From: Capillidium heterosporum
Taxonomy: Eukaryota; Entomophthoromycota; Entomophthoromycetes; Entomophthorales; Capillidiaceae
DNA: 64,000 nucleotides
Direction of reading: 5' to 3'
NCBI GenBank assembly: GCA_016630905.1
Contig: WBMQ01000001.1
Span: 2,356,001-2,420,000, forward strand
Numbering within the stretch: position 1 is the first letter of the stretch; the number at the start of each line of letters is the position of its first letter. The notes beneath the pieces were generated by a model that searched no databases, had not been told where the DNA came from, and was given only the letters and a program-made list of their open reading frames with translations. Both the position numbers and the translations under genes were made by a program. Positions 47,902-59,983 of the stretch are shown here, piece after piece.

Positions 47902-49099
47902 ATGTCGTTCATCATCAAGGAAGACCATACTGAAATTAAATAGCTCAATCAACTGTTAATCCCATCATATATATTTTCCAATTTAACTTAGATAGCTTAT
48001 TTTATTATAGATGCCAATATCAGACAGAAATCAATCAATAGCCTCGTCAATTTCTTTTCCAAGCTCAAGAGCTTAAGTTTCAGCATCGTCTTATGCTTAA
48101 AGCAGCATTCTTTAACTACTGGCTATGCTCCGATCTTTTCGCCGAGAACAAATTATCCATCCAGCTGTTAGCAATGGTCCACATCCTTACCTTCTGCCTG
48201 TGCTACCATCTATTTGAGAGCCTTTTACGGAGCTCTTAGCCAGATATGGTTTGATATTGACGACCAACACCTTAACAAATTCCATATACTAATTCGAAGG
48301 CTTCTTCGATCGACCTTTTTACTATTGAAGCTCTTTTCCAACGATAAAGTTGATCAAATCAATCAAATTTACTCTGAACTTATGTTATCTGCGATCCCTA
48401 AGGACCTACGTGACTACTTTATTCGATACTACTATAATGAGCTTAAGAACATCTCCAATTTCAGAAATGGTTTTATGTCCTGGCCTTGTGGCTTAAAACC
48501 GATGATCACTCCGTTCCGACAAAGTGTCAACATCAAATTCCTCTAGGAATCAATCTCCAATTCATTTAGCTCCTTACCAATGACCTTTACCAACAAAATC
48601 TACCTACGAATATGATCGGGATGCTTCAAGAAGCTTCGGCTCTTGAAAGTCTTACCGAAGAAATAAATTCAAATACACTGTATTACTTTTATACTGGGCC
48701 AGCCGGATCTCTAATACAAATTCACTTTACCAATACTTGCCAGAAGCTTTGCAGTCAGAGGGTGCCATGAAAGCTGCTGGACTAGCTGCACCTTTCAAAG
48801 GCTCTCAACATATGTAAAACAGCTTTCCTCCAAGCTTATCCTCTACTGGTGGAATGCTATTTAGCGACAAACCAGCCATCAGCATCTCTCTCATGTACTT
48901 TCATAATAACTTCTCAGTCCTCCCTCAAGCTACAGTTGAGTATGAAGAATCGATACCCATTGCCAAAGGGCCCAACAAAATTGGTGGCAAGCAAGTTAGA
49001 TGGGCTAACAATGTTAATTTGAACGAATGTAGGTTTTCGATTCTAAAAACCGAGACACAAGCACCTTTACCTACACAATTACTTATTTCCTTTCACTAA
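47902..49099 (+). pseudogene. decayed RRP1/NOP52-like (rRNA processing) gene
   Basis: Pieces of the ribosomal RNA-processing protein 1 family appear in the correct order on the plus strand but in different frames. They are ANIRQKSINSLVNFFSK (about 48012), AAFFNYWLCSDLFAENKLSI (about 48109), QIWFDIDDQHLNKFHILIRR (about 48240) and VPLGINLQFI then a stop (about 48530). A C-terminal KQVRWANNVNLNE is near 48990. RRP1 has REKAI..L..FLS, GLFYCMWMSD, REWxGIDxLRLDKFxxLVRR and GIRxHxxDIYLEEL motifs in this order. Frame changes include one of -1 (or +2) and one of +1, plus several stops, so this is a genuine old pseudogene rather than a sequence error. A 5' intron acceptor before 48011 suggests duplication from genomic DNA, not retroposition. 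Confidence 0.65.
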
Positions 49100-50948
49100 C
49101 CCTATCCGAGCCTATAGGACTTAACTTTCTTTTCCTTTATCTACTATGCCAGCTCTATATGTTGTAATTTATTAATAAACCTGTTCCCTTGCGCTTTTTG
49201 TTTTTATCAATATATATAACTATGATAAGTAGGATTAATCTTTCCCAATGTTGAGATGACAGAAAGATTGGTATTACCAAATCGGTTGAAAACTGCATCC
49301 GCCTCATCACTTGTAAACTTTTGAAAAGTCATTACCGCTAACTCTTCCTTTAGTGAAAACAAAATTCATCTGTCAACAAGTCAGAGTGGTCGCAGATATG
49401 GCAGAAGAGCAATACCGGCTTGAAACTAAAAGTCGGCAGCATAAAGCCAACCATAAAAGCTCGATCTGTAATGTAACTTGAATAGTAAGTTAATGGACAA
49501 CGATATCAACTTAAATAACACCAGCAATCCAATTTTCCAGTCCAGAGAGAACATATAACTATGGGAGCCATAATAAAGAAGTTATATATTTTGGTTTGTA
49601 CTTTGTACACCCTTATCTTTGAATCACATTATATTTGCTTTCTTGCTTGATATAGTTATATCCAAAAACAATACCAATTTCATTACTATCAATTTTTAAA
49701 TGTATAAAAAGGTCTTTACTATACTTATAAGTGCTATGTAAACTATAAAAGGTATTTTGCTTGCAATATACTAGATCGCTATTGTAACAAAACCTTAAAA
49801 GGCTTCTCCAGAGAATCAACTTGACAATCTTCCTAGCTACTCAAACTAACTCCAAAGCCGTTTCGACCCAGCAATAAATTGGATTTCAGTTACATAAGAA
49901 TTAACTCTAGATAGGTTCTTAACATAAATATATAATCTCCAAACCGATTGCAGCCTGTACCAATCTATCAATCCCCATAGTGAATACTGATTATTTCGTG
50001 AGTTACAACACTTTGTGGATATATTATTCTGTAATGCTTTCAAGGATGATAAATACAAGCTATTTTCTTAACCATATGGTTACTATCAGTATCTCTATCT
50101 CCCTACCTACTTTTATTCCTTATCCTATATAAATATTCTTGACTTGTGCAACTTTCAGACAAATGATTATTTCATAATACATACATATATTGATATACAT
50201 GATATTTTTGCCCATTCAATCTGAAATGTAATATGCAGGTCAGTTCTTTACGATACTAAAATATTGAAAAAAGCGGTAGTACTCTATCAGCCAAGCTTAT
50301 CTCTCTATATTGCTTTTTGATCATTATATCTAGATTACAGCTTATAATCTATTGAAAGTGTATATTTCCTGGTTAATATGCCTTAAAATGCTATGAATAG
50401 GAACAGTCTATAGCTCTTATTTACACTACATTACATACTTTTACCAATACTATACTGCTGTCCTATATTGGTTAACTCACATTGTATCAACCAAAATCGT
50501 TTTGAATTGAATTCATCATCATAAATACCATTACTAGTATTACATCTTCAGGATATCCTACCCCGATTAGCTCTAATTGCGTGGGGTTCAACTCAAAGAA
50601 GATCAAGCCAAAGCTCCCAATTTATTTCTCCATCCGACTTAAGTTAGAACATCTTAATATCATATACCCCGAACCATTACTGACCTACTAATGTAATCCA
50701 ACTAATGTAGCTGTTAAATGGAAGCAGTAAAGGCGGTTGGTAAACTAAAAACAAATCATCCCAACTTTTGCAAATTTTAACCGATAGTAACTTCCCCATA
50801 ACATCCACTTTCATATCAAAGTATAATAAATTTTATATAAGGACGATATGTAGAAATTAAAAGCTACTTTTATTACCTTCATTTATTTTTCGTTGCTTAC
50901 CCATATATTTAGTATCAACTCCAAACTTGCATTTAATTAATAGAGACG
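49100..50948. other. intergenic, no gene seen
   Basis: 1.8 kb, AT-rich. A TATATAAG box at 50834-50841 probably belongs to the S28 peptidase. No other supported feature. Confidence 0.5.
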
Positions 50949-52524
50949 ATGAAGTGGTTTCAACTTGTACTAACCTTCTCGGTGTTAAACTCTACTTTCG
51001 GATTGAGGTACGTATAAATTTACCCTATTCTATACTGACACTTAGGTTCCTAGAGCACGATGTTTGCTCGACATAATGACTCCTGAGTCCAATTCCGAGC
51101 GATCATCCCACATCCAAGCTGAAGCGGCCCAATCAGATGTACTATTGACGGCAGCCAATATTCCCCTAGACGCAGCGTTGAAAGATTACCCCGACCTCTA
51201 CTTCCAGCAATCCATTAACCACGTCGACCCCGAGACCTTTTCGCAGCGCTATTTCTTTACCGATGAGTACTATCAACCAGGTGGCCCAGCCTTCTGTAAG
51301 TAATTGCCATTAACTAAAACTGACATCAAATAATAGTATACATTGGCGGTGAAGGTGAATTGAATGATCGAGCGTTGAAAGCTGGCCAAGTTCAAGTGCT
51401 GGCCCAAAAGTTCAAGGCATCCATATACTCCTTGGAGCATCGTTACTACGGTCAATCGCAACCTTATTCCGACTTATCGCTACCCAATTTGAAGTACTTA
51501 TCTTCACGCTACGCTATAAAAGATCTCATCAACTTTATCCAAAAGATGCGCAAACCTGATCAGAAGTTTATCGTGGTAGGTGGTTCTTATGCTGGGAACT
51601 TGGCGGCCTGGGTACGAAGGTTGCATCAGGATGTCATCCACGGGGCTATCGCCTCATCGGCCCCTATTCTAGCTCTAGCCAACTTTTACCATTACGATCT
51701 GGTGGTTGGACAGTCGCTAGGTCCAAGTTGTAGTCGGCAGATGGCTGAAGTGGTAAAATACATCGACACCAAATTGGCAAACAACGACGCTTCCATCAAG
51801 GAACTTTTTAGCTGCAGTGATGTTGAGGACACTAGTTTCGTCTCAGTTATTAGTGACGTTGTTGCAACAGCCGTCCAGTACAATCGCAACGGTATCGCCT
51901 TTAATATCAATACGGTGTGTAATAATTTCGATACCTTGCCTGTCGAACAAGCAGTGGCGCACCTGGCTAATTCGACCAAATTTTACTTTAGAAGCCAGAG
52001 TAAGACCTGCTACCAGCTGACCGGCTTGGATGAGGTAAGGACCTTGACTACACAGAAGAATCCGGGTACTAGACAGGTAATTTAGACTCACGATTTACTA
52101 AAGCTAACTGCTACTTAAGTGGACCTACCAAACCTGTCAGGAGTTTGGGTACTGGCAGACGGCCCCACCAAGCAGCCATCCCAGTATGCGATCGAGGCGT
52201 CTCACTTTAGATTGGGTCTATTCAACGTCATGCTCTCAAGTCAATTTCAGTCAGATGCAGGGACCACCCCAAGTTGAAAATACAAATAGCTACTACGGTG
52301 GGTTAGATGGGCTGACTGATCGTACCATTTTCATCAACGGTGGTTTGGACCCATGGTCAGCACTGTCAATAACTAAAGATACTGGGATTGCCGGTGTTGA
52401 TGTCATCTACATACCTAGTGGTTCACATACTCAGGATCTCCTGGCGAACAACCGTAACGATGAAGTTGATTTGAGGAACGCTAGAACAAAAGTAGTTGAA
52501 ATCGTCGGTAGATGGTTGGCTTAA
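50949..52524 (+). CDS. secreted serine carboxypeptidase, S28 family
   Basis: 481-aa extracellular or vacuolar peptidase of the S28 family (Pro-Xaa carboxypeptidase/dipeptidyl peptidase II type). Exons 50949-51007, 51054-51295, 51337-52076 and 52120-52524; introns 46, 41 and 43 nt, the last with an AAG acceptor. Choosing the acceptor CCTAG before 51054 keeps frame; a nearer TTAG would not. Signal peptide MKWFQLVLTFSVLNSTFG. Landmarks: YIGGEGE, YSLEHRYYGQSQPY, the nucleophile motif GGSYAG (Ser about 184), WTYQTCQEFGYWQTAPP, NGGLDPWSAL (catalytic Asp) and GSHTQDL (catalytic His). All triad members are present. Likely nutritional or host-degrading proteolysis. Confidence 0.92.
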
Positions 52525-53346
52525 GTAGTGGATTTTTAGTGTTGGAGCATCTAATAAAGTTGAGATCTAAAGCGAATACGTTCTACCATTGGTGTCAAAC
52601 GTATAATTGATTGTAGGGGTATTGAGCAGAATGTATATATTCTATATCACTGTTATACATATGTTTACGGCTAAGCACCAACATAGAGCTCATTTAATCA
52701 AAAAATAAAGACATCAAATCTGGTATCGAGATTTTACAAATAAAAATCAACAAAACCTATTAAAGTTTATGCTATCTAAGCTAAAGTATCATACTACACT
52801 ATTTATATAGCTTTAAGAAACTGAGCAATGTCTAAATACTTGATATCCTTTTGACTTTATCCACTTGAAGGCACATTGCTATAAAACTTCAACTCTATCG
52901 AATCGAACAAGCATACATGTCCTAAAAATCACAAGAAATTATCGCTTATAACCGTATATCCTGTCTTATTTCGCTAAATTATAACGAGACGCAGGATTTT
53001 ACTACATATGATTAAAAATATGTAGTAGAGAAAACTCGTATACTTTTATCAATGTAAAATAAAAAGTACCTAGAAATCACTTTAGAGATAGAGACACTTT
53101 TAATTGTTTAATAAGCCTACTAGAGCACTTATAAGGAAGATAAAATTTAATACCGACGGCTTCCCAAAAACAGAACTACGATGCCTATGTTTATTAAAAG
53201 ATGGGTCATTACCAAACTAAAATTCTATAAAATTACATCGTCCCTGTAAAACTTGAAGGGCATCCGTAAGGAATAATGGCCTGTAATATGGTACATATAT
53301 TTAGCAACGTGATGGTTACAAATATAAACCACCGGAACCCATCTAT
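52525..53346. other. convergent intergenic region
   Basis: AT-rich spacer between S28 peptidase and COX10 3' ends, with no supported feature. Confidence 0.55.
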
Positions 53347-54410
53347 CTACTCCTCAATCTCTTCAACTTTTTTCTCTTCATTTTGGGCCTTATGGAACAT
53401 CATGAAAGCAAAGAACAACGGAAGGTGTATCAAGCTGGAGAAGAACAAAGACCGAGCCGATTTATCGTTGGGTCGTGACCAGAAGTGGTAGGCCTTGAAA
53501 GCCATGTAAGCAGTTAAGCACTGAAGCATCTAGAGCGAACCACCACGAAGTTAAGCCCAAGTAAGGGAAGGCGAAGGTGATGGGAAACATCATCAAGGCG
53601 TACCGCAACGAAACCCTAGCATTAAGGTTGGGATCAGTAACGGCCATCATCTGGTACCCGGCTTTAGCGTAGTCGGATCGCAAGTTCCAAGCCAACGAGT
53701 TAAAGTGAGGGAATTGCCAAGCGTACAAGGTGAGACCTAAAGTCCAACTAGCTAAATCTAAATTGCCGGTGCAAGCAGCCCAACCCATCATAGGTGGAAT
53801 AGCTCCTACAATAGCTCCTACCCAAGTGTTGACAATGGAGTACCGTTTCATTGGCGTGTAGATAGAAGTGTACAAGAATATATTAGGCCGCACCTAGAAC
53901 AGCTACAGTTGGGTTAACAAAGGCGGCTAAAGTGGCAACCCCAGCTAAACCAGATCCTACACCGAACCCGAAGGCGTGCTCGGGGGATAAAGCATGCTTG
54001 ACTAGTACTCGGTTACGGGTACGTGCCATTTGCGCATCATAAGGAATTTCGATCCACTGGTTAATACTGTTGGCCGAGCTTATACATAGACCCGTACCTA
54101 AGGTTGTGAACATCAAGGTGGCCAAGTTGGTGGCACCGGGGGCAATGGCGTACCCACACATAGTTGTCAACGCTACTAAACTAGCCAACTTGGCTTTTGA
54201 TAACGATTGGTAACTCGAAGCTAGGTGGCTTATTGAGAGGTCGGGTATTGGGGTATACCGTGCTTCCCAAGCTGCTTTATCAACTTCTAAGTTCACTTTG
54301 GTGGTATGTAAGTTGGAGTGTTGTAGTGAAATTGAGCATAGCCTCGATGTCAAAAAAACTCTTTTGTTGATAAGCAGTTGGGTTCTCATAGCGTTGGATA
54401 AGGATCGCAT
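53347..54410 (-). CDS. COX10: protoheme IX farnesyltransferase COX10, two apparent +1 frameshifts
   Basis: Converts protoheme to heme O in the mitochondrial inner membrane, the first step of heme A synthesis for cytochrome oxidase; a UbiA-type prenyltransferase. ATG 54410 opens a basic, Ser/Leu-rich presequence (MRSLSNAMRTQLLINKR). The first prenyl-diphosphate motif is NSINQWIEIPYDAQMARTRN; then come YTPMKRYSIVNTWVGAIVGA, IPPMMGWAA and WQFPHFNSLAWNLRSDYAKA. The last part reads SARSLFFSSLIHLPLFFAFM. About 353 aa if two surplus bases are ignored: one T at 53885 (just after Ala-Ala, exactly at a TAA) and one A near 53514 (in CTTAACTGC). Everything else is well conserved, so this is probably the genome's working COX10, affected by sequence error or an unusual mechanism. 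Confidence 0.87.
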
Positions 54411-56190
54411 GTTGAGAATGTTTTGGCTCTTGAAGTGGTGGATAAACTTGTGGCTGGGTATCGTGTTGAACTAGAATACTTTTTTTAGCTTTCATCTGAT
54501 TTAGATCTTTGCTCCTTATGTCTGAAGTTGATTGGATAGTGTAGAGTCTTTTGAATCGTAAGTTTGCTCCATAATTGAATAGTAAACTCTGCAAAAACCA
54601 AGCATTGAATGATTCATTCGTTTTTATTGGCTACTTTAGCTTGGTGTAGTTATCGCTTCCAGCTTAATAAATATTGGGGTAAAAGCTAAAGTGATTTGAA
54701 TTTGGATTGATGTAAATCAGGAGCACTTGGTCTTAGAAAATTCGAACAGTTGAATTTACATTATGGGCACTTTCTAGCATACTTCATTTTGAATCATCGT
54801 CCCACATATATCAAATTATAAAGCTATTTATGTAAGTTGAGAATACTATCCGTTCCAAATTAGATAAAAAATACTCAGTTTTATTAAAGGTAGCTGGTAT
54901 TCCAATCTTAGTATCTATACTCAAGTTGTCGCTATTGTGTATCTCACTAAGTAAATAATGTCCTATTTTAAGTAGTCAAGCTTCAAGGATGACAGAGATA
55001 GTCACAAATGAAGCTTACATAATATTTATGTTTATAGCGTAAGGAAAAGAATGCTTATACTAGAGTAGAATACATCTCTATATATTACAGATGGCTTTTC
55101 AGCAATTCCAAACAGACATCGTTAGTACGATTTCACCATATGATTTAATAAACGGCTACAAGCCCTATTTTAAAATATATAGACCTGTATCAATAAACAA
55201 CATTTGACCTGACTAGTATCTGATATTTGGCTTAAAGCTTTCACAAGCGGCTTCTCCTCCAAGTGCTTCCACTTGACCATTTTGTAGAAATCTAAATAAT
55301 GATTTATAGCCTATTATTTTCAAGTCTTTAGGTATTTAAATCAAATTGATCCAAATTTAAACTACATGCTTTCAACCGCTAGCAAAAGCCAACCATTTAT
55401 GCAAACATAGTCTATTTTGTAGTGAAAATCTAGGTCTTCAAAACGAAATCAAGCATCTTATAATATTGCTAAAAATAGAATAGTAAAAACTAGCTATATT
55501 CTTATCAGATATATGACCCATTTGTTTAAGCTTCTGATATATACTACAAAGTTTGTATACTATTGATGTAAACTACATTTGCTAAAAGCTTGGATTGATT
55601 AACAAGCTCATTAATTGAAAATCCTTTCAAAAATTTGCATACCAGCTTAAATTAGGTACGAGAATATTGCTTCGCCCAAAGAACCGACAAATTTCCTTTT
55701 CAAGCTTGAAAATGGATGGCGCTCAAGTAGGGGTACCTTGAAGAGTAAGTAAAGCATGACATGCGCCTTAAACTTTTTGAAACCTACCCACAGAACTTTC
55801 CATGGCTACGTTATACGGTGGAGTACTTTGAAAAATGTTGAAAGGAGTTGATCCTGTAAGGGATGTAGGTAAGGTCACATACTAATGCACCCTTCAAAAT
55901 AGTCTAAAAGTGGCTACTTGACGAACATAGACGACCCATGACTGTACGATATCTGATACCACCAACTGATGACTTGCAAGCCTAACTACAAAGTATGTAC
56001 TTCATTTAGTGCTGTAGCAGAACCATTAGGTATGTTGCGCCAGCAATAAACATTTGAGAAATGCGGCACCTTCTGTTGTACTTAAAATAGAATCAGCATA
56101 ACGATTTCATGTCAGCAGGTAAGGACGTACATATAACTATTTAAGTAGTGCGCTCATCAAGCTACACAAGTAAACTAGTGCTACGACGGG
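54411..56190. other. intergenic, no gene seen
   Basis: Divergent spacer between COX10 and the sphingomyelinase-like gene. Less AT-rich at about 55660-56180, near the latter's promoter; no other supported feature. Confidence 0.5.
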
Positions 56191-56198
56191 TATAAAAG
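56191..56198 (+). promoter_or_regulatory. TATA box of the sphingomyelinase-like gene
   Basis: TATAAAAG after a GGG, 60 nt before the ATG at 56251. Confidence 0.55.
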
Positions 56199-56250
56199 CA
56201 CATCAAACTTCGTAAACTAGCAAAATATCACAATATAAACACCTAATATA

Positions 56251-58130
56251 ATGAAATTCCTCACCATTGCTACCACTAGCATCCTGCTATGCGCCATAAG
56301 CGCCCAATCCAACGATGGATCCCTAGATTCCCTAATCCCCTCCTTCAAGACCGAGCAGGATTTCGAAGCGTGGAGCCTTGAAGTCGAAAATGCTGTCCAA
56401 GAAATTGAGATGAGTGTTAATGGTACGTCGCGTAGCGGGTTGGGTGACGTTGGAACCCAGGTACAAAAGATCCTGTCGGGTTTCTTTGTTAAAGTTAAGA
56501 ACGCCGTTTCATGCAAGGGTTGTAAAATCGCGGTAAGTGCGGTTGCTAGGGTTTCACGTTTACCTTTCACTGAAACCCCACTCATCTGGGGCTTGAAAAA
56601 ACTGTGTACCAAGGTCTCAGGGCAGCCACCAGCTATATGTGATGGTGTTATCAATTCGTCAGGGGCCACTTGCCTATCAGATCTTTAGGAATATTAACCT
56701 GGACGACGACAATACTCACCCAATGGTCTGCTACTCGTTCGGTGATATCTGCCCCATGCCCTGAGATCAAAGTTAAGCCCCTCACTTTCTCTAAGAAGGT
56801 TGATATTAAAAAGGCTGCCTCTATAGCTAAGAGCAAGTACATCGTACAGTTTACCGACCTGCACTACGATCGCGAGTATAAAGCTGGAGCCGAAGCCGAA
56901 TGCAACAAACCTATTTGCTGCCAAGCCGACAGCTCTGACGAAAAGAACCCCAAGAAGTTCAAGCGTCCTGCCAGCAAGTGGGGTGACTACAAGTGCGACA
57001 ACAACAAGCTTCTTACCGACTCCTTGATGAAAGCCATTGGTAACCTCGACAAGCAGCTGGATTTCGACATGGCTATATTCTCTGGCGACGTTCCTGCCCA
57101 CGACATGTGGAAAGAGGAGGTAGAGCGGGTCAAGAAGACGGAGAGCGACTCCTTCCGCCTGATCGATAGCAATATCAACCCCACCAACACCAAGATCTAC
57201 CCCGTCATCGGTAATCACGAATCAGTTCCTTTGAACTCCTTCCCTCTTGACAACAACATCGGTGCCAAGACCTTCTTCCTCTATAAGTTCTTCGCCGATC
57301 AGTGGAAGACCTGGTTACCTTCGCAGGCCTTGAAATCCATCATAAAAGGTGGGTATTACTCCGTGCAACACAATCCCAACCTCAAAGTTATTACCTTGAA
57401 CAATAACTTATGCTACAAGATGAATTTATACCTACTTCTCGAGCCTAGTAACCCAGATCCCAACGGTATGTTCGCTTGGTTAGTCAAAGAGTTGGATCAA
57501 GCTGAGAAAGCAGGCAGCAAAGTCTACATCTCAGGCCACGTACCCTCAGGCTCCATCGACTGTTACCATCACTGGTCCAACACCTACAGCTCCATAATCG
57601 AACGTTACAGCCACATCATCAGTGCCCAGTTCTATGGTCACTTGCACACCGACGAGTTCCAAGTTTTCTACAACAACAAAAACAAGAACGTCAATACTGC
57701 AATCTCCCACGCTTACATGGCTCCCTCCATGACTACGTTTGGTGGCATGAATCCCGGATTCCGGGTTTATGAAGTTGATAGTAATACTTATCAGGTCATC
57801 AACTACGTGCAGTACTACGCCGATCTCAAGGAGAGTGGCAAGTGGAAAGACATGCCCGAGATCAAAGTTTTATATGATGCCCGCAAAGTTTATGGCAATG
57901 ATATTTCTAAAGCCAAGCTACCTTACCTTGATTCGCAGTTCTGGCACAACGTCACCGACAAGTTGAGTCACGATCGTTCTGCTTTTGACATGTTCTACAA
58001 CTTCCGTACTAAGAACGCTAATACTTCGCCCAAGTGCGACGAGAAGTGCCGCAAGGATCTCATCTGCAGTCTTAAAGCCGGTAAATCCAAGGATAACTGT
58101 TTGGTTTTCACGTCCTTCCAAGATAGTTAA
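56251..58130 (+). CDS. secreted acid-sphingomyelinase-like phosphodiesterase (saposin B + metallophosphoesterase), two apparent +1 frameshifts
   Basis: About 625 aa in total. Signal peptide MKFLTIATTSILLCAISAQS. A saposin-B domain follows: SCKGCKIAVSAVARV, KKLCTKVSGQPPAICDGV, then GPLAYQIFRNINL and VCYSFGDICPMP. Next is the family bridge EYKAGAEAECNKPICCQ, then metal-binding motifs FTDLHYD, SGDVPAHDMW, VIGNHESVP, SGHVPSGSIDCYHHW and QFYGHLHTDEF, the dinuclear zinc set of acid sphingomyelinases and related phosphodiesterases. A Cys-rich C-terminus follows. Two surplus bases break the frame, near 56660 (GGGG run) and at about 56762 (CCC TGA G, i.e. directly at a TGA). An independent start at 56670 is excluded because that codon is TTG and the domain is continuous across. 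Likely hydrolyses sphingomyelin or related phosphodiesters outside the cell or in the vacuole. Confidence 0.87.
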
Positions 58131-58242
58131 ATAATATAATAACTTGGACTCCATTATAATAAATATTTACTTAATATAACACATACCAGTGATAAATTTT
58201 ATTGTAGGTTTTTATATTTAATGTAAAGCTTGAAGCACTCAC

Positions 58243-58539
58243 TTAAGCAATGAACAGGTCGTTGTTGGCCGATTCGAAGCAGTTGGAGTTGACATTACTG
58301 CAGCACTTGTTATCACAAAATACGGCAGCCTCAGTGTTACGGTTGTAGTCGTTGGCGTTGAAGCAGTTGCCGGTGTCGTAGCAGCAGTTCTCGGCTATGA
58401 TTGGACCACAACCATACCCAAAATGTCTACGCTTCAAATGATTAGAAGCGCTGGGCTTGGAGTTTCCAAGCTTAAATGGAGGTAAAGCGACAACGGCTAA
58501 AGCCAAAGTGGAGACTAAAGTAATGGTTTTGAAAAGCAT
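58243..58539 (-). CDS. small secreted cysteine-rich protein
   Basis: 98 aa, unrecognised. Signal peptide (MLFKTITLVSTLALAVVALP), a short propeptide ending KRR (possible Kex2-type site), then a mature part with eight Cys in the pattern C-x7-CC-x5-C-x15-C-x3-CC-x6-C. Asn-rich loops (ANDYNRN, NVNSN). The size, leader, processing site and paired Cys suggest a disulfide-stabilised extracellular mini-protein such as an effector, surface or antimicrobial-type protein; no function can be assigned. TATAAATAG 30 nt before the ATG. Convergent with the phosphodiesterase, 112 nt apart. Confidence 0.75.
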   Translation of the reverse strand: MLFKTITLVSTLALAVVALPPFKLGNSKPSASNHLKRRHFGYGCGPIIAENCCYDTGNCFNANDYNRNTEAAVFCDNKCCSNVNSNCFESANNDLFIA

Positions 58540-58568
58540 TTTATGTAGCTAGAATTGAAGACCTAGGG

Positions 58569-58577
58569 CTATTTATA
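58569..58577 (-). promoter_or_regulatory. TATA box of the Cys-rich secreted gene
   Basis: TATAAATAG on the minus strand, 30 nt upstream of the ATG; unusually close, implying a very short 5' leader. Confidence 0.5.
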
Positions 58578-59308
58578 CTTTGAGCAAGCAACCTGTTATC
58601 AACAGAACAGTACTTTATCCTTGCCATTTTAAACTTTAATTTATAACATTAGATCTATATCAGTTATTGGATCAAGCTGTAAGTTTATATCAGTAAAATT
58701 GAATTCATTAAACTAAGTATAGTTTTGACATTCAGCCATTCAAAGCATCTGTATATAAATGACTACACCAATAGCTACTTTACGAAGCAAGAGCCAATCA
58801 GCAATAGCAGCAAGAACTACTAATCTAGCGATACTATCACTTCAAATTTTACAAAGGAAACAAGTGCAAATTTGTATCTAACTTGGCTATACATACTACT
58901 AATTTAGTGGGATTTATGAACTATATAAGTGCGTCTTGGAGTTTGATTAATTTTGGTTACCATTAGAAAATAATGTGGCATGAGTTGGTGGCATTAGTCT
59001 ATAAATAAGATGGGCAAGCTTTTAGTATAAAATCCAGCTGTATTTACAAATTTACAAAGCATTTCAGTAACTACAAAATAAATCTATTGAAAGCCAAACA
59101 TAAAGCATACCCATTGATGTGAAAATCCATTATATTTATACTTGATAGTTATCATACTTTCAATAAAAGTGGCTAGTAGAGTCTATTGAGGATGGTGCCG
59201 ATATATATTATTGATATCACTTGGGCTGAAGCTTAAACTCAACTAACTCTATACTATAAATACATGCAATGGAAATATACTAGTGAAACTCACCCAACAA
59301 TAGCAACA
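58578..59308. other. intergenic, no gene seen
   Basis: AT-rich; nothing supported. Confidence 0.5.
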
Positions 59309-59983
59309 TATTAAAAAAGTAAATTTTATTGACGACTATTAAATCAATTAATGATAGCCATCTCCCTTACCACCCTTCTTACCACCCAATAGGTTGCCGA
59401 TGGTTGCATCGACGTTGGCTTTGATTAAACTATTCTTCCCACTGTTGAGGAGTTTAGCGGTGGCATCCAGATCCAGAAGACTCTTCTTGGTAAGGATATC
59501 GGCATCAACATCCAAGTCCAATAGACTGCCACCTTTCCCACCATTTCCACCGTTGTAGGGAGGCTGGACATAGTTGTTGGGGGCTGGAGCCGAAAGAACA
59601 GCCGAGATTAGGATGGTAGAGACTACTATAGTGAATTTGAACATTGTATTATTTGATGTTTGCTTTTTTGATATGGAATTAAGGTTGCAGCTACTTCTTT
59701 ATATAGTAAAAGTTGTATACACCACTTTTCACTCCAAACTGTAGACTAAATTAAGGAGGCGCAGTTCGTTAAGGTATAGTCCACTCCCGAAATCCTTAGA
59801 CCTTTAGCGTACTACCAAACTTCAAGTAGCCTTCGCATTAGGGGGTAAATCTCCTAATAATATCCTTGAATGGTGCAACTTTAGGAGTACCAACTGTAGT
59901 CGATGAATGCTAAATTTACTGGCGAAGCTTTGTTGCATTCATCCTTTCAAAGACTTGTTTGTTAGATCTATAGAATGTGTAAA
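59309..59983. repeat. inverted repeat, left arm (partner 60142-60809)
   Basis: 675 bases whose reverse complement matches 60142-60809. It includes a whole small secreted-protein gene, its TATA box, 3' end and about 280 bases upstream. The outer boundary lies in ACTTTTTTAATA; the inner boundary is GTGTAAA. The arms are separated by a 158-base non-repeated spacer. Confidence 0.9.
59348..59644 (-). CDS. small secreted Gly/Lys-rich protein, intact copy
   Basis: 98 aa, unrecognised. Signal peptide MFKFTIVVSTILISAVLSA, then PAPNNYVQPPYNGGNGGKGG and a pair of LLDLD motifs (SLLDLDVDADILTK, SLLDLDATAKLLNS). It ends in a Gly/Lys tail (GGKKGGKGDGYH). No Cys. Probably extracellular; the repeat-like LLDLD/AD(T)I segments may be amphipathic. 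CTATATAAAG at 59706-59697 is the TATA box, about 50 nt before the ATG. AATAAA overlaps 59330-59325 downstream of the stop. Present in inverted duplicate at 60473-60770. Confidence 0.8.
   Translation of the reverse strand: MFKFTIVVSTILISAVLSAPAPNNYVQPPYNGGNGGKGGSLLDLDVDADILTKKSLLDLDATAKLLNSGKNSLIKANVDATIGNLLGGKKGGKGDGYH

Noticed and set aside
51692..52091. Minus- and alternative-frame stretches within the S28 peptidase
   Set aside because: Shadows of a GC-balanced coding exon; no independent features.
54280..54594. Separate gene or N-terminal exon upstream of COX10
   Set aside because: Its first codon is TTG, it has no family features, and the ATG at 54410 in the other frame gives a proper mitochondrial presequence joined to the enzyme.
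56694..57218. 174-codon minus-strand frame
   Set aside because: Antisense to the strongly conserved phosphodiesterase domain.
56670..58130. Phosphodiesterase domain as an independent gene
   Set aside because: The apparent start is TTG, there is no leader, and the saposin domain upstream continues into it through two short frame shifts.
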